From Microbacterium atlanticum (lineage in GTDB: Bacteria; Actinomycetota; Actinomycetes; Actinomycetales; Microbacteriaceae), in assembly GCF_015277815.1 (NCBI RefSeq), contig NZ_CP063813.1:1736001-1800000 (forward strand): a DNA stretch of 64,000 bases. Direction: 5' to 3'. A model generated the notes under the pieces. It had not been told where the DNA came from, did not search any database, and saw nothing but the letters and a program-made list of their open reading frames with translations. Position 1 is the stretch's first letter; each line of letters opens with the position of its first letter. Positions 9,758 to 19,197 of the stretch are shown one piece after another. Position numbers and translations under genes: made by a program.

Positions 9758-10450
9758 GTGAGTTCGTCGATCCCTGGGCACGCGCTGCCGGGGGGCGGGC
9801 CACGCAGCTTTCCGGTCGCGCGCGTCTCGCGGGCCACGCTCGCCGCCAACGCCCTCGCCGCACGCGAGGGCGGTGCCGAACGCTATGCGACGGCGCTGCT
9901 GCAGGCGGATGCCTGGGGCCACGGGGCCGACAGCGCGCGGGCGGTCCTCGACGAGCTGCAGCTCACGCCCGCCGAGGACGACGCGCCCGCCGACACCGCG
10001 GAGGTGCTGTCGCCCGCTTCCTTCTTCGGGCTTCCCGGCGCGCCCACCGGGGCGACGCCGGCGCTGCGGCTGACGGGTACCGTGCTGTCGGTCAAAGACC
10101 TCCGCGCCGGAGAGGGCGTGTCGTACGGATTCGCGTTCCGGGCACCGGCCGACACCCGGATCGCTCTCGTCACGGGCGGCTACGCGCAGGGCGTCGTCCG
10201 CGAGCTCGGCGGTGCCGTCGACGTGGCGATCGCGGGGCACCGGCACTCGATCGTCGGACGCGTGGCGATGGACGTCTGCGTCGTGGACATCGGGGATGCC
10301 GCCGTCCGACGCGGCGACGAGGCGCTCTTCCTCGGCGATCCGGCCGCGGGGGAGCCGTCGCTGGCGGACTGGGTGCGCGTCACCGGGCTGCATCCGGGCG
10401 AGCTCGTCACGACCGTCGGGCTGCGGGCATCCCGCCAGGAGACGCCGTGA
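9758..10450 (+). CDS. Alanine racemase C-domain protein with remnant N-domain
   Basis: A 230-residue protein matching the C-terminal beta domain of alanine racemase. VSYGF (Tyr123) is the counterpart of the catalytic tyrosine, followed by GGYAQGVVR and GRVAMDVCVVDIGD. The N-terminal barrel is reduced to about 50 residues, and its cofactor motif reads LLQADAWGHG instead of the canonical vKADAYGHG, so the pyridoxal-phosphate lysine is Gln49. Alone it cannot be a normal racemase. The next gene overlaps by four bases and keeps the lysine but lacks the tyrosine. I infer that the two products assemble into one complex. The start is leaderless in type. Confidence 0.8.
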   Translation: MSSSIPGHALPGGGPRSFPVARVSRATLAANALAAREGGAERYATALLQADAWGHGADSARAVLDELQLTPAEDDAPADTAEVLSPASFFGLPGAPTGATPALRLTGTVLSVKDLRAGEGVSYGFAFRAPADTRIALVTGGYAQGVVRELGGAVDVAIAGHRHSIVGRVAMDVCVVDIGDAAVRRGDEALFLGDPAAGEPSLADWVRVTGLHPGELVTTVGLRASRQETP

Positions 10451-11496
10451 CCCCGGCGCTGCACGTGGACCTGCGCGCCCTCGTCGCCAATCTCGCGAGG
10501 GTGCGCGAGACGGTCGCTCCCGCCGAGGTGATGCTCGTCGTGAAGGACGACGCGTACGCGCACGGCCTCGTCCCGGTCGTGCGCGCCGCGGCAGCTGCCG
10601 GAGTGAGGTGGTTCGGCGCGTTCGACGCGCGCACCGCCGGCGCCGTGCGTCGACTGCTGGGCGACGACGTCCGCGTGTTCGCCTGGATCGCGGCCTCGGA
10701 CGCGGAGCTGCGTGCCGCCGCGGAGGCGGATGTCGACCTCGGTGTGGGAGACGCGGATCTTCTCGAGGACGCGGCGGCCGCGGCGCGCTCCGTCGGCCGG
10801 ACCTTGCGCGTGCATCTCAAGCTCGACACGGGGCTGCACCGCAACGGCGTGCGTCCGGAGGCGTGGCCGGGATTCGTCGCACGGGCGGCGGAGCTGCAGG
10901 CTGAGGGTGCGATTCACGTCACCGGCGTCTGGAGCCACATCGCCGAGGCGTCGGACGCCGAGGACGACGACGCCCGTGCGCTGTTCGCACGCGGGGTGCG
11001 TCAGGCCCACGAGGCCGGGCTGCGTCCGGCCCTGCGCCATCTCGCTGCCAGCGCCGCCTCCTTCGCGCGCCCCGAGTTCCGCTACGACATGGTGCGGGTG
11101 GGCGCCTTCTGCTACGGCATCCGCTCCGCCGGAGGTCCCGCCGCCGAACGGCTCGGGCTGGCGCCCATCGGCCGGCTGGAAGCGCAAGTCACCAGCGTCG
11201 AGGGCGGCGTCGCGCGCGTCGGGATCGGCGCGCTGCACGGGCTGCCCTCGCGCCTCCAAGGGCGCGCCACGGTCGGCACGCCCGCCGGCCCCCGGGCCCT
11301 CCTCGCCGTCGAGGGGAGCGAGTCGCTCGTGGAGTCATGGGGCGGCGCGGCGATCGGCGACCGTGTGACCGTGTTCGGTCCGGGATCAGACGGCGAGAGC
11401 TCGGCGACGGATCTCGCCGAGCTCATCGGCACGATCGGCGAGGAGATCGCCGTGCGCGTGTCACCGCTCATCCCGCGTGTGTACGCGGGGGAGTGA
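10447..11496 (+). CDS. Alanine racemase-like protein, complete barrel, degenerate C-domain
   Basis: A 349-residue fold-type III PLP protein. The barrel is well kept: VVKDDAYAHG supplies Lys33 for pyridoxal phosphate, HLKLDTGLHRNG the cofactor-tuning arginine, VWSHIAEASD and RVGAFCYGIRSAGG the phosphate site. In the C-terminal part (from about residue 240) the catalytic VgYG tyrosine and the GRVSMD segment are absent. These are exactly the elements present in the preceding, overlapping gene. Family racemases are usually about 370 residues with both parts in one chain. Racemisation of alanine or another amino acid by a heteromer of the two proteins is my inference. Confidence 0.8.
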   Translation: MTPALHVDLRALVANLARVRETVAPAEVMLVVKDDAYAHGLVPVVRAAAAAGVRWFGAFDARTAGAVRRLLGDDVRVFAWIAASDAELRAAAEADVDLGVGDADLLEDAAAAARSVGRTLRVHLKLDTGLHRNGVRPEAWPGFVARAAELQAEGAIHVTGVWSHIAEASDAEDDDARALFARGVRQAHEAGLRPALRHLAASAASFARPEFRYDMVRVGAFCYGIRSAGGPAAERLGLAPIGRLEAQVTSVEGGVARVGIGALHGLPSRLQGRATVGTPAGPRALLAVEGSESLVESWGGAAIGDRVTVFGPGSDGESSATDLAELIGTIGEEIAVRVSPLIPRVYAGE

Positions 11497-11504
11497 CGTC
11501 GTGC

Positions 11505-11729
11505 TCAGTCAGCCTCGGACAGGCGTGCCGTCTCGTCGTGCCAGGTGGTGGCGACCGCGCGCAGCTTCTCTTCGTACTTGCGGCCGTGATGTGCGCAGAA
11601 GAGCAGCTCGCTGCCGTTGACCTCGGCGGCGATGTAGGCCTGAGCGCCGCAGGAGTCGCATCGGTCGGTCGCGGTGAGGCGGTGTTCGAGGACGGCGCCG
11701 TTCTCGGTCGGTGTCGAAAGCGTGGTCAT
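11505..11729 (-). CDS. DUF7455 family zinc-ribbon-like protein
   Basis: A 74-residue protein with the pattern RCDSCGAQAY ... ELLFCAHHGRKYEE, that is CxxC and a distal Cys-x-His-His that could bind one zinc ion. Such small proteins lie beside the second GyrB-like subunit gene in many actinobacteria; function unknown. The ATG at 11729 is preceded by CGAGGAGG at seven bases, which decides against the longer upstream frame. It stands alone between the converging racemase-like gene and the divergent parE. Confidence 0.75.
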   Translation of the reverse strand: MTTLSTPTENGAVLEHRLTATDRCDSCGAQAYIAAEVNGSELLFCAHHGRKYEEKLRAVATTWHDETARLSEAD

Positions 11730-11883
11730 CTCGGTGCCTCCTCGTATGCGTAGAACTCCGTAGCGGTCATGAAATACAACCACGCCCGCGTCTGAGAATG
11801 CCCGGAACGCGACACATTTCGCTGAGCGCGTACGCGGGCCGGGCGCCGGTGCGTGTCTGCGCGGGCGTGACGGGCGGCCCGAT

Positions 11884-11889
11884 TACGAT
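11884..11889 (+). promoter_or_regulatory. -10 element before parE
   Basis: TACGAT followed by eight bases (GGGAGATT) and the GTG at 11898; leaderless or nearly leaderless. Confidence 0.45.
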
Positions 11890-11897
11890 GGGAGATT

Positions 11898-13979
11898 GTG
11901 ACCGCCGAGTACTCCGCCCACCATCTCCAGGTCCTCGAGGGGCTGGAAGCGGTCCGCAAGCGCCCCGGCATGTACATCGGCTCGACCGACGCGCGCGGGC
12001 TCATGCACTGCCTCTGGGAGATCATCGACAACTCCGTCGACGAGGCCCTCGCGGGCCACGGCTCGCGGATCGACATCGTGCTCCACGCCGACGGCAGTGT
12101 CGAGGTGCGCGACCGTGCCCGCGGCATCCCGGTCGACATCGAACCGCGCACCGGGCTGTCGGGTGTCGAGGTCGTCTTCACCAAGCTCCATGCCGGCGGC
12201 AAGTTCGGCGGCGGCTCGTACGCCGCGTCCGGCGGCCTCCACGGGGTGGGGGCATCCGTCGTCAATGCGCTCTCGGAACGGCTCGACGTCGAGGTCGATC
12301 GCGGCGGCAAGACCTGGGCCATGTCGTTCCATCGCGGCGAGCCCGGAGTCTTCTCGAACGGCAGCCCCGACTCCGCATTCACGCCGTTCGAGGAGCGCAG
12401 CGAGCTGCGCGTCGTCGGGAGGGCCGCCAAGGGGGTCACCGGCACGCGCATCCGCTACTGGGCCGACCGCCAGATCTTCACGAAGGACGCGGCCTTCAAC
12501 CTGCAGGAGCTGGAGCAGCGCGCGCGGCAGACGGCGTTCCTCGTGCCCGGCCTCGAGATCGTCATCCGCGACGAGCGCCCCGGCACCGAGACCGGCGAGC
12601 CTGTCGAGACCAGCTACCGCTTCGACGGGGGGATCTCGGAGTTCGCCGACTTCCTCGCTCCCGATTCGGGGGTGACCGACACGTGGCGCCTCACCGGCTC
12701 GGGCACGTTCACCGAGACCGTCCCGGTGCTGCAGGCCTCCGGCGCGATGGTCCCCACCGAGGTCGAGCGCGAGTGCCACGTCGACATCGCCGTGCGCTGG
12801 GGGACCGGCTACGAGACAGTGGCGCGGTCGTTCGTCAACATCATCGCCACGCCGAAGGGCGGAACGCACCAGCAGGGGTTCGAGCAGGGCCTCATGAAGG
12901 TGCTGCGCGACCAGGTCGCCCAGAATGCGCGCCGCCTCAAGGTCGGCAACGACAAACTCGAGAAGGACGACATCCTCGCCGGCCTCACCGCCGTCCTGAC
13001 GGTGCGTCTTCCCGAGCCGCAGTTCGAGGGGCAGACCAAGGAGGTGCTGGGCACGCCGGCCGTCCGCCAGATCGTGTCCACCGTGGTCACGCGCGAACTG
13101 GCGGCCCGGTTCTCGTCACCCAAGCGCGATGACAAGGCGCAGACGTCGCAGCTGCTGGACAAGGTCGTCTCCGAGATGAAGGCGCGCATCTCGGCGCGCA
13201 CCCATAAAGAGACGCAGCGCCGCAAGAACGCGCTCGAGTCGTCGTCGCTGCCGGCGAAGCTCGCGGACTGCCGGTCCAACGACGTCGCCGAATCGGAGCT
13301 GTTCATCGTCGAGGGCGACTCGGCGCTCGGCACGGCCAAGCTCGCCCGCAACAGCGAGTACCAGGCCCTGCTGCCGATCCGCGGGAAGATCCTCAACGTT
13401 CAGAAGGCGTCGGTCAGCGACATGCTGTCCAACGCCGAGTGCGCCGCCATCATCCAGGTGATCGGCGCAGGGTCGGGCCGCTCCTTCGAGCTCGAAGCAG
13501 CCCGGTACGGCAAGATCATCCTGATGAGCGACGCCGACGTCGACGGTGCACACATCCGCACGCTGCTGCTCACGCTGTTCTTCCGGTACATGCGCCCTCT
13601 CATCGACGAAGGCCGGGTGTTCGCCGCGGTGCCGCCGCTGCACCGCGTGGTGATCATGAACCCCGGCTCGAAGCCCAACGAGACCGTCTACACGTACTCC
13701 GAGGCGGAGCTGCACGGCCTGCTCTCCAAGCTCACGAAGGCCGGGAAGCGCTGGCAGGAGCCGGTGCAGCGGTACAAGGGTCTCGGCGAGATGGACGCCG
13801 ATCAGCTCGCGACCACGACGATGGATCGCGCCGGCCGCACGCTGCGGCGGGTGCGGATGGAGGACGCCGAAGCCGCGGCATCCGTCTTCGAACTCCTCAT
13901 GGGCAACGACGTCGCGCCGCGCAAGGAGTTCATCATCGACTCGAGCGACCGTCTGGCCCGGGAACGCATCGACGCCTGA
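11898..13979 (+). CDS. parE: DNA topoisomerase IV subunit B (ParE-like)
   Basis: This is the ATPase subunit of a type IIA topoisomerase that decatenates replicated chromosomes. The 693-residue protein has a GHKL ATPase domain (LWEIIDNSVDEALAGH, HAGGKFGGGSY, GLHGVGASVVNAL), the QTK-type FEGQTKEVLG, and the Toprim domain with VEGDSALGTAK, IRGKILNV and MSDADVDGAHIRTLLLT. The protein lacks the inserts of E. coli GyrB. It converges on parC, the two stops being 17 bases apart. It is a second set besides the usual gyrBA near the origin, which is not in this window. Confidence 0.9.
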   Translation: MTAEYSAHHLQVLEGLEAVRKRPGMYIGSTDARGLMHCLWEIIDNSVDEALAGHGSRIDIVLHADGSVEVRDRARGIPVDIEPRTGLSGVEVVFTKLHAGGKFGGGSYAASGGLHGVGASVVNALSERLDVEVDRGGKTWAMSFHRGEPGVFSNGSPDSAFTPFEERSELRVVGRAAKGVTGTRIRYWADRQIFTKDAAFNLQELEQRARQTAFLVPGLEIVIRDERPGTETGEPVETSYRFDGGISEFADFLAPDSGVTDTWRLTGSGTFTETVPVLQASGAMVPTEVERECHVDIAVRWGTGYETVARSFVNIIATPKGGTHQQGFEQGLMKVLRDQVAQNARRLKVGNDKLEKDDILAGLTAVLTVRLPEPQFEGQTKEVLGTPAVRQIVSTVVTRELAARFSSPKRDDKAQTSQLLDKVVSEMKARISARTHKETQRRKNALESSSLPAKLADCRSNDVAESELFIVEGDSALGTAKLARNSEYQALLPIRGKILNVQKASVSDMLSNAECAAIIQVIGAGSGRSFELEAARYGKIILMSDADVDGAHIRTLLLTLFFRYMRPLIDEGRVFAAVPPLHRVVIMNPGSKPNETVYTYSEAELHGLLSKLTKAGKRWQEPVQRYKGLGEMDADQLATTTMDRAGRTLRRVRMEDAEAAASVFELLMGNDVAPRKEFIIDSSDRLARERIDA

Positions 13980-13996
13980 CGCGCGCCGGATCCGGA

Positions 13997-16456
13997 TCAG
14001 CGGATGCCGGTGCCGATCGCCCCGATCACGCCGTCGAGCGCGGTGCCCGAGGCGTCGCGCTTGGCTCCGGACGCGGGCAGGGTCCTGACCGAGCCATCCG
14101 GACCGACCGCGCGTGGCTCGGTGCCGACCCAGGCGAGGTTGATCGCGTCCTCTCCCTTGAGGAACCGCTGAGCCCGAACCCCGCCGGTCGCGCGTCCCTT
14201 CGCCGGGAACTCGCTGAACAGCGACACCTTGGCGCTTCCGGCGTCGGTGCCGGGGATCGCCGTGGTCGATCCGGCGACCGTGACCACGACGGCGTCGAAC
14301 TCGGACGGCCCCACGACGTCGAAGGCGATGACCTGGGCGTCGTCGGCGAGACGCATGCCGGCCATACCCCCGGCCGAGCGGCCCTGTGGGCGCACCGACG
14401 AGGCGTCGAAGCGCAGGAGCTGGGCGTCGCTGGCCACGAACACGAGCTCGGCGCCGTCGGAGGCGGGCGCGGCCCCGACCACGCGGTCGCCCTCCTTCAG
14501 CGCGATGATCTCGATGTCGTGCTTGCTGCCGAGCTCGCCCGCCGCGACGCGCTTCACGACGCCCTGAGCCGTGCCCAGCGCGATGGGCGGGGAGCCGTCC
14601 AGCGGCACGATGGCGACGACGTGCTCGCCGCCGCTGAGCCCGAGGTACTGGTCGCCGCGGGTCCCCGCGGCCAGTTGCACCGAGTTGCCCGGCACCGACG
14701 GCAGGTCGACCGGCGAGAAGCGGATGAGCCGGCCGCGGCTCGTGACGGCGCCGAGGTCTCCTCGGGTCGTCGTGTCGACCGCCGAGCGGATCGCGTCGTG
14801 CTTGGACCGGCGGGCGGGCGCCACGACGCCACCGCCCGGCGCGTCGGCGACGAGCTCGGCGCGCACCATACGTCCGGTCGCCGACAGGAAGACTCGGCAC
14901 GGCGCGTCGGCGATCTGCAGATCCGCCGGCGCCGCGGCCGCCCGCGAACGCGGCTGAACCGGACCGCCGTTGAGGAGGAGCGTGCGTCGCGGTGTCCCGA
15001 AGGTCTCGGCCGCGGCATCCAGCTCCTTCGCGACCCGCGCGCGCAGCAGGATGTCGCTGCCGAGGAGCTCCTCGAGCTCGGCGATCTCGCGCTTGAGGTT
15101 GTCGCGCTCGGCCTCCAGCTCGATGCGGGAGAACTTCGTCAGGCGCCGAAGCCGCAGCTCGAGGATGTACTCGGCCTGCGGCTCGGAGAGATCGAAGACG
15201 TTCATGAGGCGGCCGCGCGCCTGCTCGCCGTCGTCGGAAGTGCGGATGACCTGGATGACCTCGTCGATGTCGAGGATCGCGATGAGCAGGCCCTCGACCA
15301 GGTGGAGGCGCTCGTTGCGCCGCGCGAGGCGATACCGGCTGCGGCGGGTGACCACGCTGATGCGGTGATCGAGGTAGACGCGCAGCAGCTCGCGCAGGCC
15401 GAGGGTCTGCGGCTGGCCGTCGACCAGGGCGACGTTGTTGATGCCGAACGAGTCCTCCAGCGGCGTCAGCCGGTAGAGGTGCTCGAGGACGGCCTGCGGA
15501 TCGAACCCCGTCTTGATGCCGATCACGAGGCGGAGCCCCTTGTGGCGGTCGGTCAGGTCGGTGACGTCGGAGATGCCCTGGAGCTTCTTCGCGGTGACGG
15601 CGTCCTTGATCTTCTCGATGACGCGCTCGGGGCCCACGAGGTACGGCAGCTCGGTGACGACGAGTCCGGTGCGGCGCGGCCCCAACGATTCGATGGAGAC
15701 CTTCGCCCGCGTGCGGAAGCTGCCCCGGCCGTTCGTGTAGGCGTCCTTGATGCCGTCGAGTCCGACGATGATGCCGCCGCCCGGCAGGTCCGGGCCGGGG
15801 ACGAACTCCATGAGCTCTTCGACGGTCGCGTCGGGGTTCTCGAGCAGGTGGGTGGCGGCGCCGACGACCTCGATCAGATTGTGCGGCGCCATGTTGGTCG
15901 CCATGCCCACCGCGATGCCCGTGGTCCCGTTGACGAGGAGATTCGGGAAGGCGGCCGGCAGCACCTCCGGCTGCTGGAACTGACCGTCGTAGTTCGGAAT
16001 GAAGTCGACGACGTCCTCGTCGAGGTTCTCGGTGAGCGCGAGGGCCGGCGGTGCGAGGCGCGCCTCGGTGTAGCGGGGCGCGGCCGGCCCGTCGTCGAGC
16101 GAGCCGAAGTTGCCGTGCCCGTCCACGAGCGGCACGCGCAGCGAGAACGGCTGGGCGAGACGCACGAGGGCGTCGTAGATGGGCGCATCGCCGTGCGGGT
16201 GGAGCTTTCCCATCACCTCGCCCACGACGCGCGCGCTCTTGACGTGCCCGCGGTCGGGGCGCAGTCCCATGTCGGCCATCTGGAAGAGGATGCGCCGCTG
16301 CACCGGCTTCAGGCCGTCGCGTGCGTCGGGCAGCGCGCGCGAGTAGATGACCGAGTAGGCGTACTCGAGGAACGACGTCTGCATCTCGGAAGAGACGTCG
16401 ACGTCCTCGATGCGCCCGTGATCGGCGGGTGCGGAGTCGGTGCGGGAAGCGGGCAT
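13997..16456 (-). CDS. parC: DNA topoisomerase IV subunit A (ParC-like)
   Basis: This is the DNA-breaking subunit, 819 residues. The winged-helix region has [29 protein letters not shown] and the active-site tyrosine Tyr129 in [11 protein letters not shown] coiled coil (about residues 430-490) and a C-terminal beta-pinwheel with degenerate blades follow. The position equivalent to E. coli GyrA Ser83 is Ala91, and Asp95 is kept. The ParE gene lies tail to tail on the other strand, so the two subunits are not co-transcribed. Confidence 0.9.
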   Translation of the reverse strand: MPASRTDSAPADHGRIEDVDVSSEMQTSFLEYAYSVIYSRALPDARDGLKPVQRRILFQMADMGLRPDRGHVKSARVVGEVMGKLHPHGDAPIYDALVRLAQPFSLRVPLVDGHGNFGSLDDGPAAPRYTEARLAPPALALTENLDEDVVDFIPNYDGQFQQPEVLPAAFPNLLVNGTTGIAVGMATNMAPHNLIEVVGAATHLLENPDATVEELMEFVPGPDLPGGGIIVGLDGIKDAYTNGRGSFRTRAKVSIESLGPRRTGLVVTELPYLVGPERVIEKIKDAVTAKKLQGISDVTDLTDRHKGLRLVIGIKTGFDPQAVLEHLYRLTPLEDSFGINNVALVDGQPQTLGLRELLRVYLDHRISVVTRRSRYRLARRNERLHLVEGLLIAILDIDEVIQVIRTSDDGEQARGRLMNVFDLSEPQAEYILELRLRRLTKFSRIELEAERDNLKREIAELEELLGSDILLRARVAKELDAAAETFGTPRRTLLLNGGPVQPRSRAAAAPADLQIADAPCRVFLSATGRMVRAELVADAPGGGVVAPARRSKHDAIRSAVDTTTRGDLGAVTSRGRLIRFSPVDLPSVPGNSVQLAAGTRGDQYLGLSGGEHVVAIVPLDGSPPIALGTAQGVVKRVAAGELGSKHDIEIIALKEGDRVVGAAPASDGAELVFVASDAQLLRFDASSVRPQGRSAGGMAGMRLADDAQVIAFDVVGPSEFDAVVVTVAGSTTAIPGTDAGSAKVSLFSEFPAKGRATGGVRAQRFLKGEDAINLAWVGTEPRAVGPDGSVRTLPASGAKRDASGTALDGVIGAIGTGIR

Positions 16457-16524
16457 GTGACGGTGGGGCCTCGGGTGACGGCGGGTGCGAGGTGGGGCGA
16501 TCGCGGTGTGCGAGACTGGCCCCG

Positions 16525-17637
16525 ATGTCCCTCAGCCTACCCGCGGACCCGCCTCGCGCCCGGAGCCTCACCCGTGTCGTGACCGAGATGTCGGCGGCGC
16601 TGGCGGGGGGTTCGGAGTGGTTCGCGCCCGCTCGCAGCGCCATCGTGTGGGTGCTCGACGGGCTGGGGTCGCACAACCTCGCGGCCCGCGCCGGCCACGC
16701 GAGGTTCCTCTCGGAGGCCAGGACGAAGAGGGACATCGCGCGCACGGTGTTCCCGTCCACCACCGCGGCCGCTCTCCCGAGCCTCCTGACCGGCGTGCAG
16801 CCGGGGCAGCACGGCATCGTCGGATACCGTGCCCGCGTTCCCGGGACGGACGACGTCGTCAACCAGCTCCGCGGGTGGGACACCGACGGCTTGCCGCTGT
16901 CGTTCCAGCGGGCGACTCCGCTCTCCGCGGCGCTCGGCCGGCCCTTCTTCGCCGTCTCGCGCGAGGAGTACCGGAACACGGGCTTCACCGTCGCCACCCT
17001 CGGCGACGCGGAGTTCCACGGCGCCGACGACCTCGGGGACCGGGTGAGGATCGCGGCCGACCTCGCGGCGCGGCATCCGGGCTCTCTGGTGTACCTCTAC
17101 GCGCCGGATCTGGACGCGGTCGGGCACCGGCGCGGCTGGGAGTCCGACGACTGGGTCGCGACGCTGGAGTACGTCGATGCCGCCGCGCGCACCCTCGCAT
17201 CCGCTGTCGACCGAGGCACCGGGGTCGTGGTCACCTCCGATCACGGCATGATCGACGTGCCGCGCCACCGGCACGTCCTGCTGGACGACGGCCCGCTGCT
17301 GGACGGGGTGCGCCTGATCGGGGGCGAGCCTCGCATGCTCCATCTCTACGCCGAGCCGGGGCAGGCCGACACCGTGCTCGACCGGTGGCGGGAGTCCGAG
17401 GGCTCCCGGTCGTGGGTGGCCTCGCGCACTGAGCTGGAGGCCTCCGGTCTGATCGGTGACGTGGCCCCCGAGGTGCGGGAGCGCATCGGCGATGTGCTGG
17501 TCGCCGCACGCTCGGGCATCGCGTACTACGACGACCGACTCGCCGACAAGGCGCCCCAGAAGATGATCGGGCAGCACGGCTCGCTGACCGACGAGGAGCG
17601 CGTGGTGCCGCTCATCAGGCTCGGCGCCTTCGCGTAG
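16525..17637 (+). CDS. Alkaline phosphatase superfamily / nucleotide pyrophosphatase-type phosphodiesterase
   Basis: A 370-residue protein of the type I phosphodiesterase family. [11 protein letters not shown] holds the first metal aspartate, [17 protein letters not shown] the nucleophilic threonine, [13 protein letters not shown] and [11 protein letters not shown] the remaining metal ligands, and a late H ([11 protein letters not shown]) completes the bimetal site. No clear signal peptide. The ATG at 16525 has a GAGACT hexamer ending seven bases upstream, possibly leaderless. The gene sits divergent from parC in an order shared by many actinobacteria. Substrate unknown. Confidence 0.85.
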   Translation: MSLSLPADPPRARSLTRVVTEMSAALAGGSEWFAPARSAIVWVLDGLGSHNLAARAGHARFLSEARTKRDIARTVFPSTTAAALPSLLTGVQPGQHGIVGYRARVPGTDDVVNQLRGWDTDGLPLSFQRATPLSAALGRPFFAVSREEYRNTGFTVATLGDAEFHGADDLGDRVRIAADLAARHPGSLVYLYAPDLDAVGHRRGWESDDWVATLEYVDAAARTLASAVDRGTGVVVTSDHGMIDVPRHRHVLLDDGPLLDGVRLIGGEPRMLHLYAEPGQADTVLDRWRESEGSRSWVASRTELEASGLIGDVAPEVRERIGDVLVAARSGIAYYDDRLADKAPQKMIGQHGSLTDEERVVPLIRLGAFA

Positions 17638-17649
17638 CCCGTCGGCAGG

Positions 17650-18690
17650 TCACTCTTCGGAACGGGCGCCGAACACGATCTCGTCCCACGAGGGCATCGA
17701 GGTCCGGCCCTTGCGGCGACCGGCCTCCGCGACGGCGGGGGAGGAGGGCTGATAATCGGATGCCGCCGGCTCGTCGCCTGGCGCGGCCTCCTCGTAACCC
17801 GGTTCGAGGGCATCGAACAGTGCGACCGGCGCGCTGCCGCGGGGGGCGGCGTCGAGTTCCTCGGCGCCGGGCAGCGGCTCGCGCTGGCCACGCCGCCGGC
17901 GCAGGGCCTCGAGCAGGTCGGCCGTCTCGGCGGAGGTCGCCGCGGGCGGGTCGCTCGCGCGCTTGATCGCCGCCTGCTGCACGGCGGGAGCGGCCGGCGA
18001 GGGCAGGTCGGGGGACTCGAGGTCGGCGTCGGGGAGCCGCCGCGGCCCGAAGGCGCCACTGTCGAATCGGGAGTCGTCCTTGGCAGGCGCGCTGTCCAGC
18101 GCACGCAGACGCGGGATCAGGCCCTCCGGGAGGGAACCCTGCCGCGACAGCTGGATCGCGTCGGAGTTCAACGGCGACAGGGTCGAGCGGCGGGGGTCGA
18201 ACCCCCAGCGCGCGTCGTGGCCGATGTCGTTCGAGATGAACTCCAGCTTGACGATCCAGCCGGCCGGCTCCTTCCAGCTGGTCCATCGCTCTCCGACGGC
18301 GCCCGCCTCGGCGAGCTTCGCCCGCACGGCCGAGCCGAAGGTGGTCTGCCCGTCGCCTTCGAAGTCGCCGCCCACGAGCACCGGGACGGCGAGAGCCTGA
18401 CCGACGACGTGCTCGCGCTCGGCCAGCACCGGGCCCTCGAAGCGGATGACGTCCTCGACGCGCGCGTCCAGGAGCTCGGCCACCTCGCGCGCGGACAGGC
18501 CCGACCGGATGTGGGCCTGGATCTCGCGGGGACTCGGCCGGGGGACCTCCGGCTCGCTCTCGCGCTCCCGGCGCGCCTTGCGCAGCTCCCTGCGCAGCAC
18601 GTCGTCGACGTCGAGCGAGAATCTCTCGCCGGACTCGGTCGCCAGGATGAGCTTGTCGTCCTCGGTTCCGATCACCTTGAGCTGTTCCAT
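17650..18690 (-). CDS. sepH: Septation protein SepH
   Basis: This is a cytoplasmic cell-division protein that in Streptomyces binds FtsZ and promotes Z-ring assembly. The 346-residue protein has the conserved N-terminal DUF3071 domain (MEQLKVIGTEDDKLILAT to about residue 170), including a helix-turn-helix-like PREIQAHIRSGLSAREVAELL. A long low-complexity acidic and alanine-rich tail ends in the conserved short motif GRTSMPSWDEIVFG. GGAGGGG lies eight bases before the ATG. The position before DUF4193 and dut is conserved in actinobacteria. Confidence 0.9.
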   Translation of the reverse strand: MEQLKVIGTEDDKLILATESGERFSLDVDDVLRRELRKARRERESEPEVPRPSPREIQAHIRSGLSAREVAELLDARVEDVIRFEGPVLAEREHVVGQALAVPVLVGGDFEGDGQTTFGSAVRAKLAEAGAVGERWTSWKEPAGWIVKLEFISNDIGHDARWGFDPRRSTLSPLNSDAIQLSRQGSLPEGLIPRLRALDSAPAKDDSRFDSGAFGPRRLPDADLESPDLPSPAAPAVQQAAIKRASDPPAATSAETADLLEALRRRRGQREPLPGAEELDAAPRGSAPVALFDALEPGYEEAAPGDEPAASDYQPSSPAVAEAGRRKGRTSMPSWDEIVFGARSEE

Positions 18691-18750
18691 GCGAAACGCC
18701 CCTCCGATCCTGCCAGTCGGCCCATGCTGACACAGCGGACTGCGCGCACC

Positions 18751-18777
18751 GGGAATATCCGACGCGTGCCGCGAGTT
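18751..18777 (+). promoter_or_regulatory. Candidate SigR/SigH-type promoter before DUF4193
   Basis: GGGAAT (18751-18756), 18 bases, GTT (18775-18777) matches exactly the disulfide-stress sigma consensus GGGAAT-N18/19-GTT. The gap 18691-18903 also holds CATTTGCGAAATG (18813-18825), an inverted repeat; no clear housekeeping promoter is visible. The match could be chance. Confidence 0.35.
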
Positions 18778-18903
18778 TCACGCGGCGACGCCCCCCGAAA
18801 GCGGCCGGATCGCATTTGCGAAATGAGGACCGGTCGTGCAAACTATCGCCGCCCGCAAGGGCCAGCGCAACCCGTGACACCCCGGAAGTAGAGACCTTCA
18901 CGC

Positions 18904-19197
18904 ATGGCCACCGATTACGACGCCCCCCGCAAGACCGAGGACGACAGCGAGTCGATCGAAGCGCTCAAGGAGCGCGTTCCCGACAAGCTCTCGGGGTCGG
19001 TCGATGTGGAGGACGCCGACAACCCGTCGGGCTTCGAGCTGCCCGGTGCCGACCTCTCGGACCTCGAGCTCGACGTCGTCGTTCTCCCGCCTCAGGAAGA
19101 CGAGTTCACCTGTTCGAACTGCTTCCTCGTCAAGCACCGCTCGCAGCTCGATCACGACACCGCCGACGGTCCTATCTGCTCTGAGTGCTCCGCCTGA
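18904..19197 (+). CDS. DUF4193 family protein
   Basis: A 97-residue acidic protein found almost universally in actinobacteria; function unknown. The C-terminus carries two CxxC pairs, TCSNCFLVKHRS and ICSECSA, spaced to form a single zinc ribbon. The preceding 70 residues are strongly acidic and probably flexible. No good ribosome site is seen before the ATG. Its last 26 bases overlap the end of the converging DUF3093 gene. Confidence 0.85.
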   Translation: MATDYDAPRKTEDDSESIEALKERVPDKLSGSVDVEDADNPSGFELPGADLSDLELDVVVLPPQEDEFTCSNCFLVKHRSQLDHDTADGPICSECSA

